The translations under genes were made by a program, and so were the position numbers. From Aldrovandia affinis (Eukaryota; Chordata; Actinopteri; Notacanthiformes; Halosauridae), in assembly GCA_029706075.1 (NCBI GenBank), contig JAINUG010000023.1, positions 620,001 to 684,000 on the forward strand: DNA of 64,000 bases, given 5' to 3'. The notes beneath the pieces were generated by a model. The model made no database searches. It was not told the origin of the DNA and saw only the letters and a program-made list of their open reading frames with translations. Below are positions 54,144 to 64,000 of this stretch, in pieces (positions within the stretch are counted from its first letter, which is position 1; each line of letters opens with the position of its first letter).

Positions 54144-54624
54144 TACATGCCATTTAGCAGATGCTTTTATCCAAAGCGACTTACAGTAGTGAATGCATAC
54201 ATTTTTCAGTACATGTGGTCCCAGTGGGAATTGAACCCACAACCCAAGCGTTGCCAATGCCATGCTCTACCAACTGAACCACACAGAACCAGTCTTAGTG
54301 GGTTTATAAAATGTAATTCGTTGTATCAAATCACATTGATTTGCTTCTGTGCTCGGCTCCTTCAAAACAAGGGTCTGCGCACAGTGCGGATCAAGCAATG
54401 TCATACCCCAAACGCTCCTTGCTCTCTTCCGGGGTGAGCTGATCGAACGTCTTCGCCTCCTCTTGGCCCAGGAAGGCGTCGTGGTCATAGTCAAAGTTCT
54501 CGGCATCGTCATGCTCCTTCTCGCTGAGCTGTTCACGGTGGACTCTTTCCTTCTTCTCCATGGGCTTGCTGGTGGCGTAGACCACACACAGTGCGAAGCA
54601 CATCACCAGTGGGCGGAGCTCCAT
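49872..54624 (-). CDS. calu: Calumenin (CREC-family EF-hand protein of the secretory pathway)
   Basis: Six coding exons on the minus strand: 54407-54624, 52754-52947, 51188-51354, 50783-50843, 50104-50303 and 49872-49976. All junctions have GT-AG ends and keep frame, giving 314 codons plus stop, against 315 residues in human calumenin. The start [19 protein letters not shown] is a signal peptide. Six EF-hand loops follow, including [60 protein letters not shown] and [12 protein letters not shown]. The C-terminus HDEF is the ER-retention signal of this family. Calumenin binds calcium at low affinity in the ER and secretory pathway and, in mammals, inhibits gamma-carboxylation and affects the ryanodine receptor and SERCA. 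Fish have two paralogues (calua, calub); I cannot say which this is. The gene looks intact. Introns hold a SINE, a tandem duplication and a microsatellite. Confidence 0.97.
50947..50970. repeat. Poly(T) tract in a calumenin intron
   Basis: About 20 consecutive T bases within the intron between coding exons 3 and 4. On the coding (minus) strand this is an A run. No retroposon body is recognisable beside it. Confidence 0.8.
52371..52680 (+). repeat. tRNA-like-headed SINE in a calumenin intron
   Basis: The head GATAGCATAGTGGTCTAACG resembles an A box. The tail CTGGCTACCAAATAGGGAGG, AAAAACAGAGGTAAAATC ends in an A-rich run and matches the tail of the SINE at 6801-7172. The body is different and has an internal duplicated GGCGACCCTGTAAAAACG. 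It lies just downstream, on the coding strand, of exon 2 (52754-52947), in the intron before exon 3. Confidence 0.7.
53144..53560. repeat. Tandem duplication of a 253-bp unit in a calumenin intron
   Basis: TGTGACGGTGTTGG(T/C)TCTGCC, GCAGCGAGTTTCGAACCGAG and CTGCAGCGGGTGCTCACGTG occur in both units (starting 53144 and 53397). The second unit lacks about 90 bp at its end plus a short inner piece. The inverse has a B-box-like GGTTCGAAACTC, so the unit may derive from a tRNA-type SINE. Confidence 0.8.
54099..54141. repeat. (AAT)n microsatellite
   Basis: About 14 uninterrupted copies of TAA/AAT, next to a SINE in a calumenin intron. Confidence 0.95.
54147..54300 (-). repeat. tRNA-headed SINE with L2-like tail
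   Basis: On the minus strand the head has an A box near TCAGTTGGTAGAGCATGG and a B box GGTTCAATTCC, and the tail reads GTAAGTCGCTTTGGATAAAA, GCATCTGCTAAATG. It is nearly identical to the copy at 63350-63500. It lies in the intron between calumenin coding exons 1 and 2, about 100 bp downstream of exon 1 on the coding strand. Confidence 0.88.
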
Positions 54625-55494
54625 CTTCAAACCTGTTCAGCTGGAGGAACATTGTTCAGAGAGGAGATATATATATATATATATATAAATAGAAATATAT
54701 ATTCATCAAATTCCCTATTCAGCCTCATCGGAGGTTGTGAATGCGTTCAAAGCTTGAGTTCAAAGATTCAAAGCCACCTAGAACGGTTTTCTAAAAATCA
54801 AACACACTTTTAAACTTATAGACAGTGTTTGAATTGTAAAAGGTTTAGCTTTTTAAGTCAGGTGGTGGTTGGGGGGGCGGGGGGGGGCAGGGCTAGAATT
54901 TACTGTATCCACCTCTAACCACCATAGGTGCCTTTTAAAGATGAGATTTCAAGAATAGAGGCATATTACTGCCCATTCTGCCTCGCTTGACACCATATTA
55001 AAGTTCAATTCCTCGATTGAGGGCCAGTCAGAGATCTGCCCGTAAAAGGAACTTGTCTGCAGACTCAGCTGTTGCATAGTCCTGCCAGCATGCAAGGCCA
55101 GAAGTGGAACAGGAAGTAAGGCATTAGGCATCTGCACTGGCCGTTGCCTTGGGAACAGGAAACGGAAAAGAGTGACAGAGGCAGACCATTGGGGGGGGGG
55201 TTATATCAACTCTATACATGGTATTAATCTAGTTTACAACTGATCACACTGGCGCCAACTTAACAAAAGTGTGAATGTTGACCTCCTGTAGTAAAGCCTT
55301 ATTGGAAGCGCCTACTTCGTCCAGACCGATGTACATTCACTCGCAACAACAATCATATTCATTAAGTGCGTTTTTGCCGCGAAAACTTCAAGCTAATTAA
55401 AGAACATTAAAAGATTTACAAATTGTGGGCCATAGTTCACAAAATAGTAAAGTGGCTGCACAGTACACGCGTAAACGAAAAATGCGTACTTCAC

Positions 55495-55600
55495 CTGAAA
55501 CGACACCACATGTTTGAGGAGAACCAGAACACAAACGCAAAACAAGTCACAGGCTTCCCGAATCATACGTGGAATTTCTAGCTGCCGGATGCGTCGCTGT
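55495..55600 (-). other. Possible calumenin 5' untranslated exon
   Basis: A donor CAG/GTGAAG on the minus strand ends at 55495. The ATG-bearing exon is preceded by a good acceptor (GAACAG/GTTTGAAGATGG, exon start 54632), so at least one upstream untranslated exon must exist. This is the nearest well-formed donor. There is no clear CpG island or TATA box, and the upstream limit is a guess. Confidence 0.35.
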
Positions 55601-58600
55601 AATGGCGATACTTTTTAAAACGTATAGCCTACTATAACTAACTAGGCTATAAAACATCCTTTGAGCTGCAGTAACCAAATTTCAGATTTTTTGTCTAGTT
55701 TTGATATGGCTAGAAACCACTTAACCTAAATGCAAATGCAAACTCTGCCATTTAATCATTTACATTTATTTTACATAATTGTAACCTTTACATTTAAACA
55801 CCTGAAGGATTTTTTTAAACTCATACATTTCCCATTACATTGCGTTGCAGTGATATACTACTTATTCACTTTAATGACGACAACTGTGACCATAACATAA
55901 AATGTTTTACACTTGTGTTGTGTATGTGGCTTACTTGACAAATAATGGGCGTTGTAGACATAGGTATCAAGTGTCTGTTCATCTGCTCGAGCTGAATCCA
56001 CTTTCTGTAAATCGCTTTGGATAAAAGCGCCTGCTAAATTATTGTATAACTTAAGTAAACTTAAATCACAGCGGACTTTGGTCTAAACCAAATAAAATCT
56101 ATAATCTCTGGGTTCGCCTTCTGAACGATGTAACAGTAAGTTACATATACCTTTTAAAGGCATGCCTGCTTTTACAGTGTCAGATGGTTTTTAAATCAGA
56201 ACCATGTATGGATTTTGTGCTTCACAATAAATTGTTACTTAAATATGTTCAATCCCCCCAATCAGATCCCTGGCTAACTGTTCGTGCGTCCTACAATAAT
56301 CATCAGATGCGCGTTCAAGTTCCGAGCAGAATATTGAATTATTACAGAATATTTGCTTTGAATTATATAAAAATAATTCAAAACTGCGAATGTAATCACA
56401 GATCTGGGATTACGAAGACAGTACAGCTAAATGAGCGCAGTCTTTTATTATTATTAATTATTATTTATTATTATTATACTAAGCAACAATCAACGACTTC
56501 ACCCAGCGATCTGAAAAACAACGACTAAAAAAGATAGACTAATAATAAAATAAAATTCTTATTGAAGATGACGTGTTTGCCTTTTGGCTAGCTTAGTTGA
56601 TGAGTTGGCTATTAAAAAGAAAATACAAAACTGGACGGCAGGAATTTGGGTAGTAGCTATCTTGCTCACTGATGGAATGTCATATCGATGATGCCCATTT
56701 AGCAAGCTAAAGAAGCACAACTTAAATTACTAGGTACATAGCCTGGTATATAGCCAGATAGTTAGCGACAATAAGGAGTGTCGAAGGGGATAAGAAAATA
56801 AACAGCTGCTTAAATAAAATACATTCATTTAAAATATACTGCAGTACTGAGATTAACGGTTTAAGATTATATACACACCCGTTCTTCTGTCCCGTGGCAC
56901 CAACACCTTCCCCACTGACTATTCAGCCACTCAGGCAAGACACCGCCGGATATACACCCTTGTGCTACACAATTTCCTGTTTGAAAAAAATAGCCCTTTA
57001 AACCAATCAGATGAGAGATACAACCCAGCGTATCTTAAAATGACAGCCCCCATGTCACCAGAAGATTGGTCCACTTCAGTGCAATAGAGATGATTTGATT
57101 GGATGGAAAGCGCCACGTCTGCAAACTATGGAAGTATTGAAGGCTCATTAGCGCAAACTCGTCTTACCAGAGAAGGGGTAACCCGCACCTGTAAAGGACT
57201 AGGACGGATGGTGGAAAGTGAAGGAAATAAAATCACTTTGATTAAAAAAAAGTCATTCTCCCTACAAACCAAAGCTCTTGTGCTCACTGCTCAATGTCAT
57301 TCTCACAGGTGGTTAATGCATGGAGTAATGGTAGGTTGTCAGTGTTTGTCACACATGCAATGAAAACCAATGCAATTCTCATCTTGTCAGTGTTATACTG
57401 ATAGCTATTAGTGGGTTTGAGGCAGCACACTGAACTATTTAATAAATATTGATAACTCAACATTTTGTTGAAAGCAAAATGCACCATGCAACATGGTTTT
57501 TATCACAGATATGTGGAGAAAAATTACAGAATGAATAACAATTTCATTGAAAAATACTTGAGAAATATATAAACTGAACATATAAACAGAAACAAAAAGT
57601 TTTTTTTGTTATAGCAAACCTTATAAGCAATATTTAATTTCATTTTCTTCCATAGAGGACCTCATTGGAGTATAGAGCACTTGAGCTAAATTTAGTTATA
57701 CAACTTAGGAATAGTAGAAGTTAATGGACAATGTGCCAAATTCCTGAAGCAATTTAGGTTAGGAGGGATGTTAAAGGTGCAATATTTAATGCAATATTTT
57801 GCCCTCTTCCAACATTTGCAGCACAGTTGCATTGGCTTGTTATTCCAGTCAAATGTGATGTGCAACCATATAAGTAACATAAATGGGTGTTTTAGACCAG
57901 CACATGCTTTCCCATTGACGGTCTCTTTGGAAAAAAAACTGTGGAAAGTATATGAAAGTATAATCTTACGTATGTGAGGAGGACAAACTTCTTATGGTTT
58001 AGTAATTTATTGCATTAAGGAAAGTTTCTTAAATTACTCATAACTCACTGAAGCATTTTGTCAAAGCACACAAAGCTTTTTGATTAGATCTTAAGATAAA
58101 AAATAAGGCAAAATTCTTCAGGTAGTTTTGTGACTTATTTTTAACCTAGCCAGCCCATTTATATTATACTTACAGTAGTTAGCCCTAAGATTGCTTGTTG
58201 AAATCACAATTGCCTCACACAAAGCTTCCCAAAGCTTTACCATCACAAAGCTTATTTACTGTAGTGCATAACAGTATGGAGACATTGGGTTCTGCATTAT
58301 ATTGTAAAACATGAAACATTATGTACCTTGGAATTAAGACAAGTGTACACCTACTACAATGTAAATGTGCACATTTAAATGTAGATCTAGTCAAATAGGG
58401 CTTCACATCGTATCACACAACCTTTGTTACCAAACTGGACAAACTTGCTGGGGATTACGTTTAAGGATGTAGCATTGGCACTCCTTAATATTAAAAGTAT
58501 CCTACGTGGCAATTTGTTTCTAAACAAATCCAAGGTTATCAGATCTATAAATTGTCAGTTACATTTAGGCAAAATGTTTTTTATTGAAAATATCCATTTA

Positions 58601-60945
58601 CTGTGGCACTTTACTATATCTTTAACAAGTATAAACATTAACACAAATTAAGTCAAATAACACAATACTCTAATAGATTCAGATATTCGGGAAACATTAG
58701 GACAAATTATAACACTGCACACATTGCATTTATTTGAGTTTGAAAATCATCAGAAATTGACATTTCAAACTGTAAATGTCTGTAAATGAACAGAAAGAGC
58801 ATGCATGGCATTTTATACCGTAAGAGAATAATTTAGAAATCCCAATTTGAATTTTGCTAAAAATATTTGTCATTCCTATTATTCCATCAATTGTCTTATG
58901 TGGCAGTTAAGGTGTGGGGTCTGCTTAGAGAGCAATGGTAAATAGGATAAAAGTCCTGCATATATATACATCCTGCAAGTAGTACAAAGGAATACTCCAA
59001 ACAAGGCAAAATTCATAAATTCATATCTCATATTAATCAATTCAAAAAAGGGCAATAAAGTTTTGTAAACATCTAACAGATGCAACCCCATCGATTATCA
59101 TAACAGCCCTGCAATGCTGGTCCTGAAAAGAGCTCCCTCCCTCCAACTGGTCCTGAGGCTTGCTACCTTAACCTACACTAACCACACAAGGCCTCAGAAC
59201 AGCTCTAACAAAACTCAATCAGTAAATCAAATGAACACACAAAAAAACCCTGATACCATTACTACCCATTAAGATAAAGAAAGAAAGAAAATATAGCCAT
59301 GAGTGCTCTCAGGCCCAAAAGATGAGTGCCATCAACCCCCCGCCAAAAAAAAAAGACAGTACAGCATGGTAGTTTACCTGACCAAGGTGACTGAGAACTT
59401 GATCATTAAGATCAGCCAACACATCTGCACATCTAGCTGTCCACAGAGCACAACTTGTCTCACATTGACTTCTGGGGATTGAGACAGAGCTGCACTTGTC
59501 GCACATGACAAATACAGCCATACAAGTGAAGACTTCCTCCCGTGAGTCAATCAATTAATTAATCCCAAATTTGATAATTATTCATTTAAAAAACTGCTCA
59601 TCCACTTTGGGGTGAAGAGCTTCATCATGCTGACAATGATTCGCACGGTCTGTCAGAGCATGAGGGATGGTGATCACTGCAATAATTGCATTTGGACGTT
59701 TTGGCCTGAGCCGCCCAGCACATCACACTTGAATTCACAGAAGACATCTTGTATAGGAAACAATTGATTGCTAGTTGATTGGCAACACTCCAGATTCAAC
59801 TCGTATTAATTAGATGACTTATACATTAGGCAATCAACAATCAGAAAGCACAATCAAAGAAAATAAGCTTCCTTAGAACAGAGAGGTAAATCCAGGCCTT
59901 GAGGTCCACAGTTTGAAAGTGTTCCAGTGCATGGTTGATTTCAATAATTAGCTTGCTTCCTGGACCAGAGAGGTAAACGAATTATTTGAAAGTGGTGTAG
60001 TGCATGGTTGTAGCAAATATCTGCAGACACTGCAGACCTCGAGGCCTGGATTTGAATACCCCCGAAATAGTGAAATCAGGTGGTGTAGTGCGTGGTTGGA
60101 ACAAATACAGCAGGGATACTTAAACCAATTAAATAACAGAAACAGTAGCTCTAGTAAAACACGTAATCGGTTCATTCATAAATTCATTCACTCATGAAAA
60201 TGTTTTTTTAATTTTTGTTATTAATTCATAACTAATGAATGGAAGGTGGGGGGAAATGCAATTAAAGTCTGGCAGCCAATAACAAATTAGCACCTAAAGG
60301 AAAGTTTATGGCAGCCTGTTACCATCGTCTACCAGCAGATGGCAGCAGTTCCCTCAGTGAAACTGAAGCTCCTGTCAAATGTGCCACAACAATCACAACT
60401 CTTCCAAAGTCTCTGTGATCTCTTCCTCTAGCCATGGTAGTTAAAATAATGGGCAACTGGGCCTGGGCTGTGTTCGAAACAGTTTCCTATTCCCTAAATA
60501 GTGCACTATACAGTGTGTTCGCCATTTTGTAGTGGTGTTCGAATTCTCAACGTTTAATTTCATTCACTATATATTCCACTATAAAATACCCACAATTCAC
60601 AGCGATTTCTAGTGAACAGCGAATGTACCCTACAATTTCTCCCGTATACCACAATGCAGTGCGGTCGTGTCTTAGTTAGCTCACGACTTCCATAATGGTA
60701 GCTATTGGTGGCTAAAGCAGTGGCTAGCAGACAGCACCACAGTTGACAAATCCACACTTGCACATCATTAGAATTTCAACAATTTATTTGGGATTTCACA
60801 TTCAAAACTAAACATGCAAACCCGATACTACCTGAGTACATTTCAACCTGCTGCCATGAGTGGTCGGTTTGTTTACGTGATACTGGGCGCGTCCGCTTGC
60901 GTAACCTGAATATCCGGCACATTATGTTGCCCTAGATTACTTCTG
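55601..60945. other. Gene-poor AT-rich stretch
   Basis: No gene is supported over more than 5 kb. Visible features are an L2-like tail near 56005-56040 (AAATCGCTTTGGATAAAAGC), a (TTA)n-type run near 56445-56480, and an old repeat near 59880-60110 with CCAGTGCATGGTTG and GTGTAGTGCATGGTTGTAGC words repeated. Open frames here are short and lack domains. Confidence 0.45.
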
Positions 60946-61475
60946 CTGGTGCAAAAGTGTTATCACTCTACTCTTTCCCCTGATCCGGTGTGATATTTAT
61001 CATAGTCATAATTGCACCTTTCCTCTTTTCTCCCCGGCTTCGTGGCACCTGCCCGGAGCTCACCTGCCCCAGAGTCAACCCCCCACCCCTGCCATGTGTT
61101 AGCCGGATGCCGCTGGCCCGGACCCTAGCTGCTGGTTCCATCCCCCGCCCTTCCCTGGTATCTGGAGGGATGAGGTCCACCCCACCCCTACACTTAGGAT
61201 GCCAAAGAATGCCCTTCCAGTGGTCTGTTAAGCCTCATGAGCCTCAAGGACTATTTGTTTTTTGTTTTTGTTTTTGGTGTATCCCACCATTTTCCAGGAG
61301 TTCATCTCAACCACCTTTTAAGGGGTCAGGGAATAATTTTCCAGTTTCCCACATTGGCTCCAATGGTTTTCTGTTTTTAATTCCCTCTGGAAAATGCCAA
61401 TTGTGAAGCGCTGCGTGACAACTTGTTTGTAAATGGCGCTATACAAAAATAATGATTGATTGATTGATTGATTCT
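60946..61475 (+). mobile_element. Non-LTR LINE, 3' end
   Basis: The end has GTGAAGCGCTGCGTGACAAC, AAATGGCGCTATACAAAAAT and a tail of (TGAT/ATTG) repeats, as in several fish LINE 3' ends. The upstream part (61020-61400) is C-rich with the kind of text found in their 3' untranslated regions. There is no reverse-transcriptase coding left; it is 5'-truncated. It ends next to the coding end of the gene at 61439-62928 and probably cut that gene short. Confidence 0.65.
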
Positions 61476-62928
61476 TGAAGATCTATTTCTATTTCTTTGT
61501 AGCAGCAGTTCACACAGACACGATACATGCAATCCTTTCTTTTAGGATCGCACACTGTAGTGGCCAGCAACTCTGAAACGCTTGCTGTTTTCATCAAGCC
61601 ACTTTGGGCTAGTTTCTCTGCAAGGATCTGGACATTTTCATGGTCTATGCATGCGCAGGTGTCGCGATCATTTGTTTTTGGTTCTGTTACATAGAAGGGA
61701 CGCAAGCGTAAAAACTGTCTATATGACAATGTGAGTTCCTTTTCTGTTTCTCTGTTGTATTGCACATGGAGGACTCTTCTCTGTACCTTCTCTTTGTTTT
61801 TGGTCACTGTGTCTTTTTTTTCCTGGTAGCAGTCTACTATTTTCATCCCTACACAGGAAGGGTCTAACCTGTGCCCTCTTCAGTGCAGCAAGCTTCTTGG
61901 CTCCCTGTGGTGGTTCTCACTGACAACTTTTGTTTTGTTGGCCCTTTTGAGACGTTTTCTTCGTTTCTCTGATTTCTTGTTTGACTGTGCAATTTGCCTT
62001 TTAAGTTTGACTATTTTGTCCTTCAGTTGTGTCTTTTCGAATCGCTTTGATGTGTTGCGATTATTTCCTTCTGGGATAGACGAAGCAAGTGGCTGAGCAT
62101 TCTCCTGTGGTTCATTTGGCTCGCTCAAGTTGTGGATCTTCAAGATTGGATTCATTCATAGAGACTGGAGTGTCATTCATTATTTCATTGGTCCGCCTCA
62201 ATCTTTCCCTCTGAATCCTCTTGTTTATCCTCCACTGATCCCTTATCTTCCTTGCGGTAGAAGGGGTCATCAGCCGTACAGGGGTTTTGGGCTTTGATTT
62301 GGACTTGTATTTGTAGTAGCTAGACACAAAAATAATGAGTATTAGATACAGGCTGTAATCACACTGACTCCATTACTTTAAAGGGATTGATCACTGACAA
62401 ACAACATAATATTCTATTTTTAATTACCTTGATCCAAATTGCTTCGTGGTGTTTTTTTTCTAGTTGGGCCAGATGGCATCCATGGGCCAAAATGCAGAAA
62501 AAGTTATCAGTCGGATCTTGAGATATACCGGAAATGGTGGCCATCTTGGAAAATGGTGGCCATTTTGAAAATTCAAGTGGTAACATGATTTTTCAAATGA
62601 ATGGCCCCAGAGGCATAAACATATCAATTTTGGTGCTTGTATCCACATTTGAAAGATTATTACAGTTATCTGCTCCACTACCATAACAAATGGCCCCCAG
62701 CATAATCTGACCCATTGCTCAATTAAAACATCTTGGCCTTTTGCAAATGAGTGTAAACCTATTTTAATGAATCTTTCCATTTTTCCTTTTTACTGATCTG
62801 CCTTATCACTTCACTACTAAATCACAATACCTTGCTCTCTTTTGCTCAAGAAACTCAGGCCTAGCTTGTGGATCTTTGTTCTTCCTGGCCCTGAAATGTC
62901 TCTGCCTCTCTTTATTAGACAGTGGCAT
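61439..62928 (-). pseudogene. Transposon-type multi-exon gene, truncated and frame-shifted
   Basis: On the minus strand: exon 62831-62928 encodes MPLSNKERQRHFRARKNKDP and QARPEFLEQKRA; a donor AGCAAG/GTATTG follows. The next exon begins at 62319 after GTGTCTAG (YYKYKSKSKPKTPVRLMTPS, TARKIRDQWRINKRIQRERL). The frame then changes near 62120-62160: the continuing text (EKTQLKDKIVKLKRQIAQSN, a coiled coil) is in another frame from 62155. A further block at about 61510-61846 reads LRPFYVTEPKTNDRDTCACI, DHENVQILAEKLAQSG and MYRVCVNCC with several cysteines. Multi-copy proteins with this layout are common in fish and tied to DNA transposons; the exact family is not certain. The 3' part is lost at the LINE end. 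Confidence 0.55.
62400..62820. repeat. Intron with GTGGCCAT repeat words
   Basis: AAATGGTGGCCATCTTGG and AAATGGTGGCCATTTTG repeat in tandem. Related words occur at 3250-3750. The stretch is the intron between the first two exons of the transposon-type gene. Confidence 0.4.
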
Positions 62929-63349
62929 GTGGAAGGACAGAACCGACCTTGAAACATCAAAAGCTATACTAAAACTTTATTAAAACCTTAAATATTAGAT
63001 TATAGCATTATTATTTGTTCATTATTTGGACAATAACCTCACAAAAATCAATGATAATGACCTGTGTTGCTATCATTGAATCATATGAATTCAAGATAAA
63101 TAAAAACAAAAAATGCCATAAAAGATCAAAAATACATAATTATGTTATTCATATAATAACAATATCAACTCAATGCCTAAAAAGCTACAAATACTAATAA
63201 AAAACTATATTCATTAACATGTCCATTCTGGATAACAGAGGACATGTCCTGGGTAACAGGAGATCTTTGTTATCCAGGGAGGACAAAAAAAACTATTTTC
63301 CATTTATAATCAGGCACTAACTTGGCCTACTGTGGAAAAGTATAATAAT
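62929..63349. other. AT-rich non-coding stretch
   Basis: Nothing recognisable is seen apart from the upstream flank of the transposon-type gene and a short imperfect duplicate (GATAACAGAGGACATGTCC / GGTAACAGGAGATC) near 63225-63265. Confidence 0.4.
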
Positions 63350-63500
63350 AATACAAGCCATTTAGCAGACGCTTTTATCCAAAGCAACTTACAGTAGTGA
63401 ATGCACACATTTTTCAGTATATGTGGTCCCCAGTGGGAATTGAACCCACAACCTAAGCGATGCCAACGCTGTGCTCTACCCACTGAGCCACAGAGAACCA
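63350..63500 (-). repeat. tRNA-headed SINE with L2-like tail
   Basis: On the minus strand: GGCTCAGTGGGTAGAGCACA (A box), GGTTCAATTCCCACTGGGGA (B box), GTGTGCATTCACTACTGTAA and GCTTTGGATAAAAGCGTCTG. It is the same family as 54147-54300, differing at about ten positions. Confidence 0.9.
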
Positions 63501-64000
63501 TATAACTTAACCTTCAACACATCAGTGTCATATTTCACATGAAATAGGCAGTTTTTAAATATAAATGTTTTCTCAGCGTTATTCAGAAAGACACATGATT
63601 TTGCTACATAGTGCACCAGTGACCGAAAATGTCAAAATATTAACATTTTATGAGACTTACTGACCTTTCCATATGTTTTGGGGGTCCTTCGGAATCTTCT
63701 TTATGATGCAATATCCTGTCACATGACTATCCAAATGCATTATGGGTAATAAAGCCACTCGATGTCTGTTACCTAGGAAGGATATTAGGGAAATCCAAAT
63801 ATGGAGACAAAAGTCTTTCTTGCGTAAAAATGTAAATAAGCTTAGTATCGTTACTATATTTGTAGGTATCATTGCAAACATCAACACAATTATGCCCAAG
63901 TAGATAATTAATGCTTTTATTATTATTTTTGGCATAATTTTGTACTGGGACGTTACCCAGGAAGGACAGTTTGGTACTTTTGAGCTCAATAGCTCCTTAA
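63501..64000. other. AT-rich non-coding end of window
   Basis: An open minus-strand frame at 63657-63989 has no recognisable domain and contains hydrophobic AT-driven text only. No gene is supported. Confidence 0.4.

Noticed and set aside
54216-54295. A tRNA gene on the minus strand
   Set aside because: It is the head of a SINE with an L2-like tail; the same sequence recurs at 63420-63500, and the stem pairing looks imperfect.
63657-63989. A 110-codon gene at the window end
   Set aside because: AT-driven hydrophobic text without domain, start context or neighbours; probably chance.

Overview
This window looks like ray-finned fish genomic DNA. It is AT-rich, with Tc1/mariner transposons, L2- and CR1-type LINEs, tRNA-headed SINEs that end in the common fish L2-like tail, hAT MITEs with 8-bp target duplications, and one intact host gene, calumenin, on the minus strand at 49872-54624 (six coding exons, 314 codons, ER-retention end HDEF).

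The dominant feature is a GC-rich block at about 7330-39372 that reads as an old, incomplete copy of a large DNA virus. I place it near the herpesviruses of fish (alloherpesvirus-like or Teratorn-like), chiefly because of a UL52-type primase at about 17790-18891. It also holds a RING-finger protein, a large structural-type protein, a PD-(D/E)XK-like nuclease, membrane proteins, a TRAF-C (MATH) domain that looks captured from a host TRAF1/TRAF2 gene, and small genes that look spliced. Some reading frames look whole; most are broken. No DNA polymerase, terminase or recognisable protease is here, so this is only part of a genome.

The block has a striking layout. A protein of about 335 residues that I do not recognise (called protein A here) is present once as a full-length region on the plus strand (16872-17790), with the tail of another copy just before it (15845-16300). 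It is present three more times on the minus strand in a tandem array (29643-30638, 32182-33177, 34791-35813; unit about 2.54-2.61 kb), with a further 5' fragment at 28196-28430. Each copy is paired with an array of 52-bp and related repeats built around the palindrome TGTCGACA. The two sets face opposite ways and bracket a stretch of about 10 kb, as inverted repeats bracket a unique segment in many herpesvirus genomes. Inside that stretch are the primase, the TRAF-like domain, a second palindromic repeat family (CCCGTTTACGGG-like) and an L2 LINE interleaved with virus-like pieces, one of them flanked by a 30-bp direct repeat.

To the left (1-7330) are two Tc1-type relics, a young SINE with a 16-bp target duplication, and unannotated AT-rich DNA. 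To the right (39400-49000) are hAT MITEs and a 4.2-kb transposon with terminal inverted repeats of about 400 bp. That transposon landed inside a Tc1 relic and itself took a hAT MITE and a retroposon. Beyond calumenin (55600-64000) is mostly gene-poor DNA, a LINE 3' end at about 60950-61480, and a broken multi-exon transposon-type gene at 61439-62928 on the minus strand.

All family calls come from reading the sequence by eye; no database search was possible.
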